From contig JANHCV010000004.1 of NCBI GenBank assembly GCA_025594325.1, positions 2,418,001-2,482,000 of the forward strand: DNA of 64,000 nucleotides. Reading direction: 5' to 3'. Below are positions 38,033 to 48,242 of the stretch, piece after piece; the stretch's first letter is position 1, and the number at the start of each line of letters is the position of its first letter. Under the pieces are notes generated by a model. It saw nothing but the letters and a program-made list of their open reading frames with translations. It did not search any database and was not told the origin of the DNA. A program made the translations under genes and the position numbers. Origin of the DNA: Blastocladiella emersonii ATCC 22665. Taxonomy: Eukaryota > Blastocladiomycota > Blastocladiomycetes > Blastocladiales > Blastocladiaceae.

Positions 38033-39265
38033 ATGACCTCCGTGATCCGTGCGACGTCGGCGAACGCGCTGATGCTAGGCGGCTCGGCTGCCATCCACAC
38101 GGTCCAGCTGCTGGCCCTCCCGCTTGCCGCCGTCAGCAACCGTCTGTTCACGCGGACCATCGACGCCACGCAGGTCGCCTTTGCCGAGCTGCTCCTCCTG
38201 GTCCACGTTGCATGCACTCCGGCTGCGAGCATCGAGGTGACGGCCGACGCGGGCGTCTTCACCGAGGCACAGTGGGCGGCGCTCGCCGGCGAGTCTCCGT
38301 CGGCTGCCGACGCGGATGCGCTGATTGCGGACCTCGGCGCGCGCGCCGTCCTGCTGTCCAACCACCAGACGCTGTTCGACTGGATGTTCCTGTGGTTCGT
38401 GGCGTACCGCGTCGACCGGGCGGCCGCGCTCAAGATCATCCTCAAGGAGTCGCCCAAGTACATTCCGATTCTCGGGCCCGGCATGATGTTCTTCAAGTTC
38501 ATCTTCCTCAAGCGCGACTGGTCGCGGGACCAGCACGCGCTGCACGCAGCGATGCGGCGGCTGCGCGGCGAGCCCGCGGCCGACCCCAAGTGGCTGCTCG
38601 TGTTCCCCGAGGGCACGATTCTCACCGAGAACACGCTCGGCAAGACACGCACGTTCGCCGCCGCCGCGGGTCTCCCCGCGCCCGCGGCGACGCTCGTCCC
38701 GCGGACCACGGGGATCCACGCCATCATGCGCGACCTGCTCACGGCCGATAACGAGTTGCCGGGCAAGCCGTTCGACCGCGTGCTCGACGTGACGCTCGGG
38801 TACACGCCGGCGCCCGGCGGCAAGCTGCCCGGCAACGCGTACCACCCGATCGACATTTACGTCCGCGGCAACGCGCCCAAGACCGTCTACTTCCACTTCT
38901 CGGCCGCCAACGACTTTCCCGCGTTCCCTTCCTCGTCGGTTGACCCGGCGGTCGCGGCCGCGCACCGTGCCTCCTTCGACGCGTGGGTGCTCGCCCGGTT
39001 CGCGGCCAAGGAGCAGCGCGTGCTGCGCCTGTGGGAGACGGGCAAGTGGATCAGCGGCGATGCCAAGGACGGCGCTGCCGCCGCCAAGGAGGGGGAGCGC
39101 CGCGTCACGATCCCCATCAGCTTCAACGCGGGCTCGCGCCTCCTCCTCCCGTGGAACCTGCTCGGGTGTGTCACGGTCGCCGGCGCCGCTTGGACCGGTA
39201 TCTACTTTGCCGACTGGGCCGGGATCGCGGCCACCATCTCCCAGACCGCGAGCAGTTTGTGGTGA
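38033..39265 (+). CDS. Lysophospholipid acyltransferase (PlsC/LCLAT1-Cst26 type)
   Basis: Intronless, 410 residues. The acyltransferase motifs are present: block I as NHQTLFDW (110-117), where Asn-His replaces the start of the usual NHxxxxD, and block III FPEGT (191-195) followed by 'LTENTLGKTRTFA', which is typical of the eukaryotic LCLAT1/AGPAT5/Cst26 branch. Hydrophobic segments lie at the N-terminus (about 35-60) and at the C-terminus (LLPWNLLGCVTVAGAAWTGI), giving an integral ER or mitochondrial membrane protein. It should transfer an acyl group from acyl-CoA to a lysophospholipid (lyso-PI, lyso-PA or lysocardiolipin); which one cannot be told. Confidence 0.9.
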   Translation: MTSVIRATSANALMLGGSAAIHTVQLLALPLAAVSNRLFTRTIDATQVAFAELLLLVHVACTPAASIEVTADAGVFTEAQWAALAGESPSAADADALIADLGARAVLLSNHQTLFDWMFLWFVAYRVDRAAALKIILKESPKYIPILGPGMMFFKFIFLKRDWSRDQHALHAAMRRLRGEPAADPKWLLVFPEGTILTENTLGKTRTFAAAAGLPAPAATLVPRTTGIHAIMRDLLTADNELPGKPFDRVLDVTLGYTPAPGGKLPGNAYHPIDIYVRGNAPKTVYFHFSAANDFPAFPSSSVDPAVAAAHRASFDAWVLARFAAKEQRVLRLWETGKWISGDAKDGAAAAKEGERRVTIPISFNAGSRLLLPWNLLGCVTVAGAAWTGIYFADWAGIAATISQTASSLW

Positions 39266-39365
39266 GCTCGTTTTGATAGAACCTAGATGACTAAAAATGT
39301 ATCCGACCCTTCCTTCCTCACTGCACACTCTCCTGGACGACGAGGACGAAGGGAACAACGTCAGT

Positions 39366-41537
39366 TCATTGCGAGACGATGAAAATGTACACGCGAGGGC
39401 AGCGTACATCAACGGAAGCGGTCGGTGCGGGTGCTGAGTCGCTTGGCCGTGCTGGGACCGGAGCGACTGGGTCCGTGGTTGGCGCGGGATCGGCAACCGC
39501 TGTTTCGGACGCGGCTGCGGATGGCTCGAGCTCCTTGACGAGCGGTGGCGCTGGCGGTTGCTCGGGCGCGATGGCCTGCTCGGGCGCGGCGGCCTGCTCG
39601 GTAACGGGCTCCGCCGGCCCCGCCGTCGCCACCGTGGCAGGCGACGTCTGCATCGCGGCCTCGACCGCATCGAGCGGTATCCGGCGCAGCGCCGTGTTGA
39701 TGTAGCTGACGGTGCTCTGCGTGCTGCCGAGCTCCCACTCGACGAGCTGGTGGAGGTTGGTGCGCAGCGAGGTTAGGCGGACGGCAAAGTCGATCTCGCT
39801 GGCCTCGGCCTCGTCGAGCCCGGACCGGATCTCGCCGACGAGCGACATGGTGTCCTTGAGCAGCATGTCCATGGACAGGACCAGCGAGTCGGTGCGGTTG
39901 TGCCAGTCGTCGGACACGACGCGGTCGCGCGGCATGGCCGCGGTGCTGCTGACGAGTCTCGCGGACGGCGCAGCCGACGACGTCGACGCCGCGCTGCTGC
40001 TGCTCCCGCCCGCGTGCAGTGGGTGGTACATGTCGACGGTCGCGTCGAGCGGGTTCTCAAACTGCGTCGACGAGGAAGTGGACGGGCGCCGCGACCGCGA
40101 CAGCGAGCCCGCGATCGAGTCGGCCGTCGACCCGCCAAGGTTCGACGACACCGAGTTGGCCATGGCGGCGGCCGTCGTGACGTTGGTGCGGATTGACTGG
40201 ACGACTGTGGACGTCATGGCCTTGAGCTTCTGCGTGCCGCGCTCGGGCGTAGCGGCCGGCGCCGCGGCCGACTTGAGGTAGTATCGGACAAAGTCGCGCG
40301 CCGGGGACGCTGAGCGGCTGCGCTCCCCGCCGCCGCTGCTGCTCCCGGTGCGGTGCTGCGCAACGGGCGGCGTGATCGAGGCGGCGACAAAGTTCGAGTA
40401 TGGGACCGTGTACATGCCCGAGGCGACCGTCGACATGCTGGCGATGCTCGAGGACGACGACGACGTGGACATGGTCTGGTGCGACTGGCGCCGGCCGCGG
40501 TGCAGCGACGCGGCCTCGCTGCCGCCGCTGGCGCCATCGGCCATGGACCGCAGCGAGCCCGACATGCGCGACGTCGACTGCGACCGCGGGACGTGATACG
40601 CGTGGCGCGACGGCAGCTCGGACGGCGGGTTGTCGTACGGGTACCCGGTGCTCGAGTTGAGCGAAGTGCCCGGGTCGGCTGGTTGCTGCGGCTGCTGCTG
40701 GTAGTGGCGCTCGTTGACGAGCCGCGGCGAAGCCGAAGCCGGCCGCTGCTGCTGCGCCGACGAACCCGACGAGGCGGCGATGCCCGAGTCCATGGCCGGG
40801 TCCTCCTCGGAGATGGACGAGGCCATGTGCGCCGACCCGTGGTCGCTCCCGCGCGAGCTCGGGCGGTACGCGATCGGGTGGTGGTACGGCCAGCTCATCT
40901 CGCCGGGCGACGGCGCGGGCTGCGACGACGGGGAGAGCGGGTGGTCCGCGTGCGACGCAATGACCTGGAGGTGCGACTGCGGGTGAGCCGCTTGCGATAG
41001 CGAGGCGGCAGAGCCACGTTCAAGCGAGGAACGGCGGTCGCTGACCTGCGCGGCCGAGGTGATCAGGCGCGGGGCATCGGAGGACGGCGTTTCCTTGGCG
41101 GCCCACGCTTGGCGCGGGACCGAGGCCGAGTATACGGCAGCGGCGTGGTCCGCGGTGGCGGTTGTCGGCATCCCCGTCGTCGTGTACGACGCGAACGGCG
41201 AGCCCGTCGAGACGAGAGTCGAGCGGGTGAGGTCCACGGCCGGTGCTCCCGCGGACTGCTGGCGGCGCACGGCCGATCGCACGTTCGGCGAGATGGGGAC
41301 GGCGATGGAGCGGGCGTTGGGGTTGCCGCCGAACAGCTCGTCGAGGACGGGCCGCGCGCTGGAGACGAGCGACGAGGCGATTTCGCGGCCGACGACCATG
41401 CGTTCGCCGCCGCCGCGCCGCTTGTCCTCGTAGCCGGTGAGCGGCGGCGGCGTGGCCGAGTCCATGATGGCGGACTGGATCTCGGCGGCGGAGAGCACCT
41501 CGAACGAATCGGCCGAGTGCAGGGGTCTTGATGACAT
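39366..41537 (-). CDS. Ser-rich disordered protein with C-terminal helical segment
   Basis: Intronless, 723 residues from ATG 41537. Mostly low-complexity Ser/Ala/Pro sequence with polyQ and many SP/TP and RxxS sites, consistent with a phosphorylated scaffold. One ordered segment at about residues 520-610 is amphipathic and coiled-coil-like (DDWHNRTDSLVLSMDMLLKD ... EIDFAVRLTSLRTNLHQLV). The last 100 residues are Ala/Pro/Glu-rich. No family is recognised. It shares a 400-base divergent promoter with the CPSF6-like gene. Confidence 0.75.
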   Translation of the reverse strand: MSSRPLHSADSFEVLSAAEIQSAIMDSATPPPLTGYEDKRRGGGERMVVGREIASSLVSSARPVLDELFGGNPNARSIAVPISPNVRSAVRRQQSAGAPAVDLTRSTLVSTGSPFASYTTTGMPTTATADHAAAVYSASVPRQAWAAKETPSSDAPRLITSAAQVSDRRSSLERGSAASLSQAAHPQSHLQVIASHADHPLSPSSQPAPSPGEMSWPYHHPIAYRPSSRGSDHGSAHMASSISEEDPAMDSGIAASSGSSAQQQRPASASPRLVNERHYQQQPQQPADPGTSLNSSTGYPYDNPPSELPSRHAYHVPRSQSTSRMSGSLRSMADGASGGSEAASLHRGRRQSHQTMSTSSSSSSIASMSTVASGMYTVPYSNFVAASITPPVAQHRTGSSSGGGERSRSASPARDFVRYYLKSAAAPAATPERGTQKLKAMTSTVVQSIRTNVTTAAAMANSVSSNLGGSTADSIAGSLSRSRRPSTSSSTQFENPLDATVDMYHPLHAGGSSSSAASTSSAAPSARLVSSTAAMPRDRVVSDDWHNRTDSLVLSMDMLLKDTMSLVGEIRSGLDEAEASEIDFAVRLTSLRTNLHQLVEWELGSTQSTVSYINTALRRIPLDAVEAAMQTSPATVATAGPAEPVTEQAAAPEQAIAPEQPPAPPLVKELEPSAAASETAVADPAPTTDPVAPVPARPSDSAPAPTASVDVRCPRVYIFIVSQ

Positions 41538-41939
41538 GGGTGGTGTGTGATGTCTGCTGGCAGTAAGGCCCAGCGCGGTACCCGATGCGCAGAGATGCCA
41601 GGGACGGGCGAGGAGGGCCGCGGGCCGCCCGATGCCAATGAGCGAGCGGAAATCCTCGCGCGATACATGGGGCCGCGCGGGAGGCAGATAAAGCGGGCAC
41701 GTTCGTGAGGTGGGAGAGGTTCTGCGTTTTGCGGGCGCTCGCCGACCGACGCGAGGGCGCGGGACGCGTCGCGAAAGCACGTGGGAAGCAGCTGACGGCC
41801 GGTCGCGCTCTTCGTTCCTCGCGCCGCTGTGTCGCCGTCGCCGGCGACCCTTCGCATGCTTGGCTTCCCGCGCGGCAGTGCCCCTCAACCAATGCGAAGC
41901 CCGCACTTGATGCATCTCTGAACGAACGGACGCAGCACC
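41538..41939. other. Bidirectional promoter region
   Basis: 402 bases separating the start codons of the Ser-rich protein (leftward) and the CPSF6-like protein (rightward). No gene is seen. Confidence 0.55.
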
Positions 41940-42974
41940 ATGGATGACCTCGACATTTACGGCGACGAGTACCTCTACGAGCCCTCCGTACGTGGTACTC
42001 GCGCGATCCGGCCTCCAGCCCCGCCGCTCACCCACCCCTCGCCCAACGTCTAGGCCGAGATCCAGATCGTACCTGATGGCGTTGCACAGACGCCGCTCGA
42101 TGCTCCCGCGGGCACCGCGCCCGCCCCGGTCGTGACTGGGTTCGGCGGCGTTGCGGCGCCCGTCAAGCGCACCGCCGAGTCCGGCCCGCGCTCCGCTACC
42201 GCGTCGGGACCAGCGCCGCCCGAAGTCCGCGCACCCGCGCGCCGCGCCGCCAACGCGGACGACGACATTCTCGCCGGGTACGGCGAGGTGCAGCCGGAGC
42301 CCATGGACGTGGAGCCTGTGCCTGCGCCCGCCGCGCCGCGTGCCGCTGCTGCGCCCCGCGACCCGAGTCAGCCGCAGTACGACTCGCACGTGCAGCCGAA
42401 CCCACACGCGCAGCAGCAGGTGTTCGAGATCGAGCCGCACGCCACGTCGGCGCTGCTGATCGACGACCTGAGCTGGTGGACGTCGGACCGCGACATTGCG
42501 CAGATCGCGGCGCTCGTGACGCAGGACCCGACGTGCGTGCGCGACGTGGTGTTCAGCGAGCACAAGATCAACGGCAAGTCGCGCGGGTCCGCCTGGGTCA
42601 CTCTCACGTCCGTCGAGAACGCGGCTAAGACCAAGTTCCAGTTCGAGTCGATCGAGATCGACGGCCGCATCCCGACCGTCCGGTACACCGACCCCGTCAA
42701 CAACCCGTTCCGCGTCCTGCCCAAGGACGCGTACGGCCGCCCGCCGTTTGGCGGCAACGGCGCGCCCGGCGGGTACCAGCGGCCCATGGGCGGACCCGGT
42801 CTGCCACCAGCACCGCACCGCGGCGGGGTCGGTGGCGGCGGGCCCGGCGGCTTCCAGAACCGTGGGTACCAGCAACAGCCCCCGCACGGCGGCAACTACG
42901 GCGGCGGCCGGCCACCCATGCACGGCGGGCCTGGCGGCTACCACCAGCGGCCGCCGCAGGGCGGGTACTACTGA
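41940..42974 (+). CDS. CPSF6/CFIm68-like RRM protein (2 exons)
   Basis: Exon 1 41940-41987, intron 41988-42053 (GTACGTGG...GTCTAG), exon 2 42054-42974; 322 residues. The acidic start 'MDDLDIYGDEYLYEPS' recalls the N-terminus of CPSF6. The RRM contains 'ALLIDDLSWWTSDRDIAQIA' and 'FSEHKINGKSRGSAWVTL', matching CPSF6 'yiGNLTWWTtDeDl' and 'fFEnraNGqSKGfAlV'. A Gly/Pro/Tyr/Arg-rich tail follows, comparable to the Pro-rich region of CFIm68. It is probably the large subunit of cleavage factor Im, which binds UGUA elements and sets poly(A)-site choice. A generic RRM protein remains possible. Confidence 0.78.
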
Positions 42975-43054
42975 TACCTTTCGGCTCAGGTCTCGATTTT
43001 GGCATATGACGTAATATCAAAACTGTATACTCCACACGCTCTCTTCCCTCCAAT

Positions 43055-45202
43055 CTACTTGCGGCCCCACAGCCCGCCGAGCCAGCCCGTGATCCCCGAC
43101 GCAGACTCTTCTTCCTGCTTCGCCTGAGCTGGCGCCGCAGCCGACTTCTTGGCCGCCTGCGTCTTGGCCGGCTTGGCCTTGGGCGTCTCGCGCGCCTGCT
43201 GCTGCTGGTGCACCGGCGCCTCGTCGACGGCGTCGAGGTCGGGGAAGTCGATCTCGTTGTACGCGAGGTCAAAGAAGACGGGCTTGGCGGGCATGGGCAG
43301 CGGGCGCGGGCGCGCGGCCTGGAGGACCGTGCCCTCGGTCGCGGGGCGGACCGAGAAGAGCGCGTGCGACAGCGGGGTTGCAGCGTCCGGTCCAGCAGCG
43401 GCCGTATCGGCGTCAGCCTTGCCGCCCTTGGCCTTGCCCTTACCGGCCTCGGCGAGCAGCTGCTGGGCGGTCGTGTACGCGCCGGCACGCGCGGTGAGGT
43501 CGGCCTCGAGCTCGGCGAGCGCGGCGTCCGCGAGCGTCGGGACCGCGGGCTCGAACATGGCCTCGACCACGTCGTCGCCGGCGGATGCGAGCACGTCGGT
43601 GTTGGTGCGGTTCTCGGCGAGGTGCGCGATCCCGGCGCGCGCGGCCGCGCGGGACTCGGCCCACTGGTGCTCGGCGGCGTACGCGATGGCGATCTGGCGG
43701 CTGCGCATGGCGCGGAACCGGCGCACGGCCTGGTCGACGGCGGCCGAGCCGACCGGGTGCGTGGCAATCGGCGCGAGGTCCGCAATCTCGGTCAGGTTCT
43801 GCAGCACCGTCTCGAGCAGGCGGATGGTCTCCGTGTAGTGCTTGGTCGTGGCGGCGGACGACGACGAGGAGGTGCCGGTGGCGGTCTCGGCAGTCGCATC
43901 TTGGGCGCGGTCCGAGCGGTTGCGGCGGCGCACAGCAGCGCCGTCCTTGCCGGCGGCACCCTTGGCGCCCTTGGGCTGGCGCAGGGCGGCCGAGGCGACG
44001 GTGAAGGGGGCGCCGTTGGCGTGGGGCTCGTTGGCCTTGGCGTCGAGGAGGAGCAGGTTGCGCTGGGCCGTGTGGACGCGGCGGGCGTAGGCGAGGGCGG
44101 CAGCCACGTTCTGCAGGGTGGTGGCGGCGGTGGAGGCGGTCGAGGTGGAGACCTTGAGGGCGGCCTCGGCGTTGGCGGCCACGTCGCGCTGGGCGAGGCG
44201 CTCGGCCTGGATGAGGGCCGAGATGAGGGTCTGGTACGCGGCGAGCTTCTGGGCGCGGGCGTCGAGCTTGGCGATGCCGGCCTCGAGCTCGCGGGCCTGC
44301 AGGACGAGGCGGGCGATCGGCTGGCTGCGCACGGGGACGGGCTCGCCGAGGAAGGTGAGGCCGACCTGGCCGCCGCGCGTGGCGTCGGCCGCGGTGGCGG
44401 CTGTGGCGGCCTGGAGCATGGTGTCGAGCTCCTGCTGCAGGGCGTCGTCGGAGCCCGTGGCGGGCTGGGACTGGATGAGGCGGACGAGGGCGTCCACGTC
44501 CTGGCCGCGCTTGGCGAGGGTGTACATGCAGTAGCGGACCTGGGGCTCGACGGCGTCGATGGCGGCCTGGGCGAGGGCGGCGTGGGTGTGGTCGTCGGCG
44601 CACAGCTTGGCGAGGTTCTCGTAGAGCGACTTGGCGGAGACGAAGCTGTCGAGGGCGTCCTGCCACGCGTGCTTTTCGACTAGGTGGCGGCCGACCATGG
44701 TGCGGGCGTAGGCGCGGGCCTCGAGCACGTCGGTGACGTGGAAGGTGAGGTCCGGGTTGACGGCGTCGGCGTCGGCGGTCGCGTCGGCGGCGCGGCGGGC
44801 GAGCTCGGTGACGATCAGCTCGAGCTTCTCGGCCGAGGCAGCCGCGTTCTTGAGCTTCTTGAGGGCGTGGCGGCGCTTCTGGTTGGCCGAGACGCTGTCG
44901 ACGACCTTGGCCTGCTCGAGCAGGTCCGAGGCGTGGGCCCAGTACCGCTCGGTGGTGAAGGCGAGGGCGAGGACGTGGCGCGGGTCGGCGACGGTGGCGA
45001 GCTCAATGGGCTTCTTCTCGAAGACCTTGCCGGCCTGCTGGCACAGGCCCGAAGCGGCGCGCAGGCGCTGGATGCGGCGCGTGCAGAAGGAGCGGTACCG
45101 CTCGTAGTCGTCGTGGCGCAGGCCGTACGTCTGCCGCGCCTCGGCCAGCGTGGCCAGCAGGGCGAGCGACTGCGCACGCGCGGTCTCGGTGAGGGCGCCC
45201 AT
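43055..45202 (-). CDS. SRP68: Signal recognition particle subunit SRP68
   Basis: Intronless, 715 residues. The N-terminal RNA-binding region 'RQTYGLRHDDYERYRSFCTR' and 'RIQRLR' is diagnostic of SRP68, followed by the TPR-like helical body (AFTTERYWAHASDLLEQAK; KHAWQDALDSFVSAKSLYEN; YCMYTLAKRG) and a basic/Ala-rich C-terminal SRP72-binding tail ending GGLWGRK. SRP68 binds SRP RNA together with SRP72 and is needed for co-translational targeting to the ER. It is head to head with the RMD1 gene, 311 bases apart. Confidence 0.93.
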   Translation of the reverse strand: MGALTETARAQSLALLATLAEARQTYGLRHDDYERYRSFCTRRIQRLRAASGLCQQAGKVFEKKPIELATVADPRHVLALAFTTERYWAHASDLLEQAKVVDSVSANQKRRHALKKLKNAAASAEKLELIVTELARRAADATADADAVNPDLTFHVTDVLEARAYARTMVGRHLVEKHAWQDALDSFVSAKSLYENLAKLCADDHTHAALAQAAIDAVEPQVRYCMYTLAKRGQDVDALVRLIQSQPATGSDDALQQELDTMLQAATAATAADATRGGQVGLTFLGEPVPVRSQPIARLVLQARELEAGIAKLDARAQKLAAYQTLISALIQAERLAQRDVAANAEAALKVSTSTASTAATTLQNVAAALAYARRVHTAQRNLLLLDAKANEPHANGAPFTVASAALRQPKGAKGAAGKDGAAVRRRNRSDRAQDATAETATGTSSSSSAATTKHYTETIRLLETVLQNLTEIADLAPIATHPVGSAAVDQAVRRFRAMRSRQIAIAYAAEHQWAESRAAARAGIAHLAENRTNTDVLASAGDDVVEAMFEPAVPTLADAALAELEADLTARAGAYTTAQQLLAEAGKGKAKGGKADADTAAAGPDAATPLSHALFSVRPATEGTVLQAARPRPLPMPAKPVFFDLAYNEIDFPDLDAVDEAPVHQQQQARETPKAKPAKTQAAKKSAAAPAQAKQEEESASGITGWLGGLWGRK

Positions 45203-45513
45203 GGTGACTTGATGCGTAGCTTTGCGAGCGGTTGATCCGATCTGCTGTTGGGATGAGCGGCAGGGGAGAAGAGGGCGTCGCCGGCACCGGAGCGCGACCA
45301 GGAGCGCGACCGCGACCTCGGCAGTGTGGCGTCGTTCACCCGCGGCGCCCGCCTGCCACGCCCGTCGGGCCGCCGATGCCGTCAGCTGATGCCGAGGCTC
45401 AGACTTTTTTCTCGTCGCCGAGCGCGTCGCTGCCGTGAGCCTTCACGCGCTTCCCCTCCACTTCCATCGCTGCTCCCCTCTGCCAACGCAAACCACGTAG
45501 CACGCACCAACCC
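45203..45513. other. Bidirectional promoter region (SRP68 / RMD1-like)
   Basis: 311 bases between divergent start codons. A T-rich spot (gactttttt) near 45,410 is the only low-GC element; no gene is seen. Confidence 0.55.
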
Positions 45514-47820
45514 ATGACATCAAACCCGCCGCCAAACTACGGCGCCGCGTCCAGCTCGGGATCTGGCGCGCCGCTGCTGCCGACCTCGGCGGCTCCTTTG
45601 TCGTCGCCGTCGGCGGGCCCTGAGAAGAAGCCCGCGGCGGCCATCGGCTCGGCCGTGCGCTTCCGCATCATTACGCCGCCCACGCCCGCCGGCCGCTCGC
45701 CCGCCACGTCGCCCGTCCTGCCGCCCGTGCGCGGCGGGCCCTCGGGGTCCTACTCGGCGCCCGTGTCGCCGCTCGCCCCGACGGCCGCGTCGCGCGACTT
45801 CCCCTTCGCGCCCTCGATCGGCCCGCGCGTCCCGCTGCGCACCACCTCGTCCAAGCTCGCCCACCCCACCCCCAAGACCGTGCTGCTGCCCGACGGCGAG
45901 TCGAGCGCGCCACCATCTGCGCCAACCGTCGCTGCGCCCATCCCGGTCCACGCGACGCCGCCGACGCTGCAGCGCCTGCCCTCCACCTCCACCAACAACA
46001 GCCTGCTGCTGCACGAGTCCACTCCGCTGCCGCCGCCCGCCATCGCCACGGCCCACCTCGAGCGCGCCGCCTCGCCCACCACGGGCGATGCCGCCAACGT
46101 CGCGCTCCCGGCCTCGCTCGGCTCCAGCCCGACCTCGTCGATGCTGCCGCCGCCGAGCCCGACCGCTGTGCGCCCCGACGACGCGAGCGACATGACCGCG
46201 CGTCGCGCGCTCGACGCCCTCCTCGTGCAAGAGATTGCCCAGGACGTGCAGCACCCGGCCGACGTGGTCGTGGGCCCCACCCTCGGCTTCAGCACCACGC
46301 CGCCCGAGCACGACCACGACTACGTCGGCGGCCCGCTCCCGCACGCCCTGCCCGTGCACCCGAGCGAGATCCACGCCCACCTCGTGCACGCCACGCCCGA
46401 GGGCATGCTCGACGACTCGGCCCCCGTCACCGTGCCCGTGTCGCCCGTCCCCTCGCCGCGCCCGCCCTCGCAGCAGCACATTGAGCACATCCAGGAGATT
46501 TCGTCGAGCGCCGGCGCACGCACCATGGCCGAGCACATTGCTAAGGAGGACCGCACCTGGCTCCCGCGCTGCACCGCCTACGTCACCTCGCCGTCGTTCC
46601 GGTTCGCCGACCTCATCACCTTCCTCGTCGTCCGACACAAGGTCCAGGTCCGCGCCTACGACGAGTGCCTCTACGCCACCTACCCGCAGTTCTGCCACCA
46701 GCCGCTCTACGCCACGCCCGCCCCCGCGCCCGAGGCCAGCAATCTACCCGGTGCCGGCGACCCGTACGGCGGCGGCGGCCTTCCCGGCCAGTTCAACCCC
46801 ATGCAGTCGCAGCAGCAGCAGCCGTCGGCCAACGCGTCCATGGCGGACCTGCGCCGCACCAAGTCGCTGTCGCAGTCGCACCTCCTCGACGGCAGCGCGC
46901 CGTCCGTCGCACCGCTCCCGCGGCCCGTGTTCCCCGGCAGCAGCATCGAGCACGGCTTCGACATGACGGGCGCGTCCGCGTCGGGTGTCGCCGCCGCCTC
47001 GGCCGCCGCCGCTGCCGCCGCGGCCAACCCGTCGCGCGCGGCGGTCGCGCACCCGATTCTGCCGGCGGCAGAGTGCTGCATATTTAACTACGGCGTCGTT
47101 GTGTGCTGGGGCATGACGGAAAAGGAGGAGCAGTGGCTGCTGCGCGAGATCCGGCAGTTTGGCGAGGTGGACGGCGGCGGGTCGTCAAGCACCGGCGGCA
47201 GCGACGGCGGCGGCGGTACCAGCCTGTTCGAGGACGACTTTGACGACGAAAATCTTCTTGAAAGCCTTCATTACCAGTACGATCCAAGTGCGACGGGGCG
47301 GCCGCGCATCTACAACGACATCATCACGCTGCGCGACGGGCACCACATGACCAAGGTGACCATCTCGCACGGGATCGCGCAGTCGTGCAAGCTGCTGCTG
47401 TTCGAGATCCGCATGGAGGCGGCGCTCGAGAACACGCGGCACATTCCCAAGTCGCTGGCGCAGACGGGCAACGTGCAGCTGTCGCCGCGCGAGATCACGA
47501 CGCTGACGGGGCAGCTGTACCGGCTGCGCATGGACCTCAACCTCGTGTCCAACGTGCTCGACGTGCCCGACATGTTCTGGACCATGCCCGGGTGGCAGCC
47601 GCTGTACCGCGCCGTGCAAAAGTACCTCGAGATCGAGCAGCGGTCCAAGACGCTCAACCTGCGCGCCTCGGTGCTGTCGGACCTGCTCGACATGCTCAGC
47701 TCGCACGTCACGTCCACGCAGATGGACTGGATGACGTACGTGGTCATCATCCTCATCGCCATCGACGTGCTGGTCCTGTCGGGCGAGATTGTCATGAAGG
47801 CCATCAAGATCGGCGGTTGA
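45514..47820 (+). CDS. RMD1/DUF155-family membrane protein
   Basis: Intronless, 768 residues. The first 340 residues are Pro/Ser/Ala-rich and disordered. The DUF155 domain begins at 'RCTAYVTSPSFRFADLITFL' with 'YDECLYATY', interrupted by a low-complexity insert, then 'ECCIFNYGVVVCWGMTEKEE' (the family's ifFFdYGVvVfWgm), 'YNDIITLRDGHHMTKVTISH', 'QLYRLRMDLNLVSNVLDVPD', and ends with a hydrophobic helix (WMTYVVIILIAIDVLVLSGE). Yeast Rmd1 and the related Rmd8 and Sif2/Sif3 proteins carry this domain; RMND1 is its mitochondrial relative. The long N-terminus and lack of a presequence point to the cytosolic/vacuolar branch. Biochemical role is unresolved in the family. Confidence 0.92.
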   Translation: MTSNPPPNYGAASSSGSGAPLLPTSAAPLSSPSAGPEKKPAAAIGSAVRFRIITPPTPAGRSPATSPVLPPVRGGPSGSYSAPVSPLAPTAASRDFPFAPSIGPRVPLRTTSSKLAHPTPKTVLLPDGESSAPPSAPTVAAPIPVHATPPTLQRLPSTSTNNSLLLHESTPLPPPAIATAHLERAASPTTGDAANVALPASLGSSPTSSMLPPPSPTAVRPDDASDMTARRALDALLVQEIAQDVQHPADVVVGPTLGFSTTPPEHDHDYVGGPLPHALPVHPSEIHAHLVHATPEGMLDDSAPVTVPVSPVPSPRPPSQQHIEHIQEISSSAGARTMAEHIAKEDRTWLPRCTAYVTSPSFRFADLITFLVVRHKVQVRAYDECLYATYPQFCHQPLYATPAPAPEASNLPGAGDPYGGGGLPGQFNPMQSQQQQPSANASMADLRRTKSLSQSHLLDGSAPSVAPLPRPVFPGSSIEHGFDMTGASASGVAAASAAAAAAAANPSRAAVAHPILPAAECCIFNYGVVVCWGMTEKEEQWLLREIRQFGEVDGGGSSSTGGSDGGGGTSLFEDDFDDENLLESLHYQYDPSATGRPRIYNDIITLRDGHHMTKVTISHGIAQSCKLLLFEIRMEAALENTRHIPKSLAQTGNVQLSPREITTLTGQLYRLRMDLNLVSNVLDVPDMFWTMPGWQPLYRAVQKYLEIEQRSKTLNLRASVLSDLLDMLSSHVTSTQMDWMTYVVIILIAIDVLVLSGEIVMKAIKIGG

Positions 47821-47957
47821 GTGCGCGCAAGGCGAGCACGGCGGGCTGGTCTATCATTCGTATATAGCACTCAATTACTCTTCTTTCCCCTCCTCGAACG
47901 CGCGCGAGTACAGCTGGTCTATCAATCGTGTATGGCTCTCAATTACTCCTCGCGAAG

Positions 47958-48242
47958 CTAGTACAGCTGGGCGAAGAGCGTCCACAGCAGCACGAACCAG
48001 GCCATGGACGGGAGCGCGGCCTCCATGACGATGGGCAGCTTGCCGCCAATGGCCTCCTCGTCGAGGCCGACGCGCTTGGCGACCGTGAGCCCCGCGACGT
48101 TGGCGGTCAGCAGGAAACCCATGATCCCGTTGGCGCCCTCGACGTGGTTGAGCCCGCACATGACGGCCGACGCGGTCGCGATGACCATCTTGATGGTGCC
48201 GATCTCGGACGGCAGCTCGGTCGACGAGAAGATGGAGGTCAT
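47958..48242 (-). CDS. EMC6-like (Rab5-interacting family) small membrane protein
   Basis: Intronless, 94 residues with three hydrophobic segments. The C-terminal 'PSMAWFVLLWTLFAQLY' resembles the EMC6 ending (LmsFVLTWTLFYGLV), and the size and Gly-rich second helix (ANGIMGFLLTANVAGLTVAK) fit. EMC6 is a core transmembrane subunit of the ER membrane protein complex that inserts tail-anchored and multipass proteins. Similarity is short, so RAB5IF or another three-helix protein is possible. Confidence 0.6.
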   Translation of the reverse strand: MTSIFSSTELPSEIGTIKMVIATASAVMCGLNHVEGANGIMGFLLTANVAGLTVAKRVGLDEEAIGGKLPIVMEAALPSMAWFVLLWTLFAQLY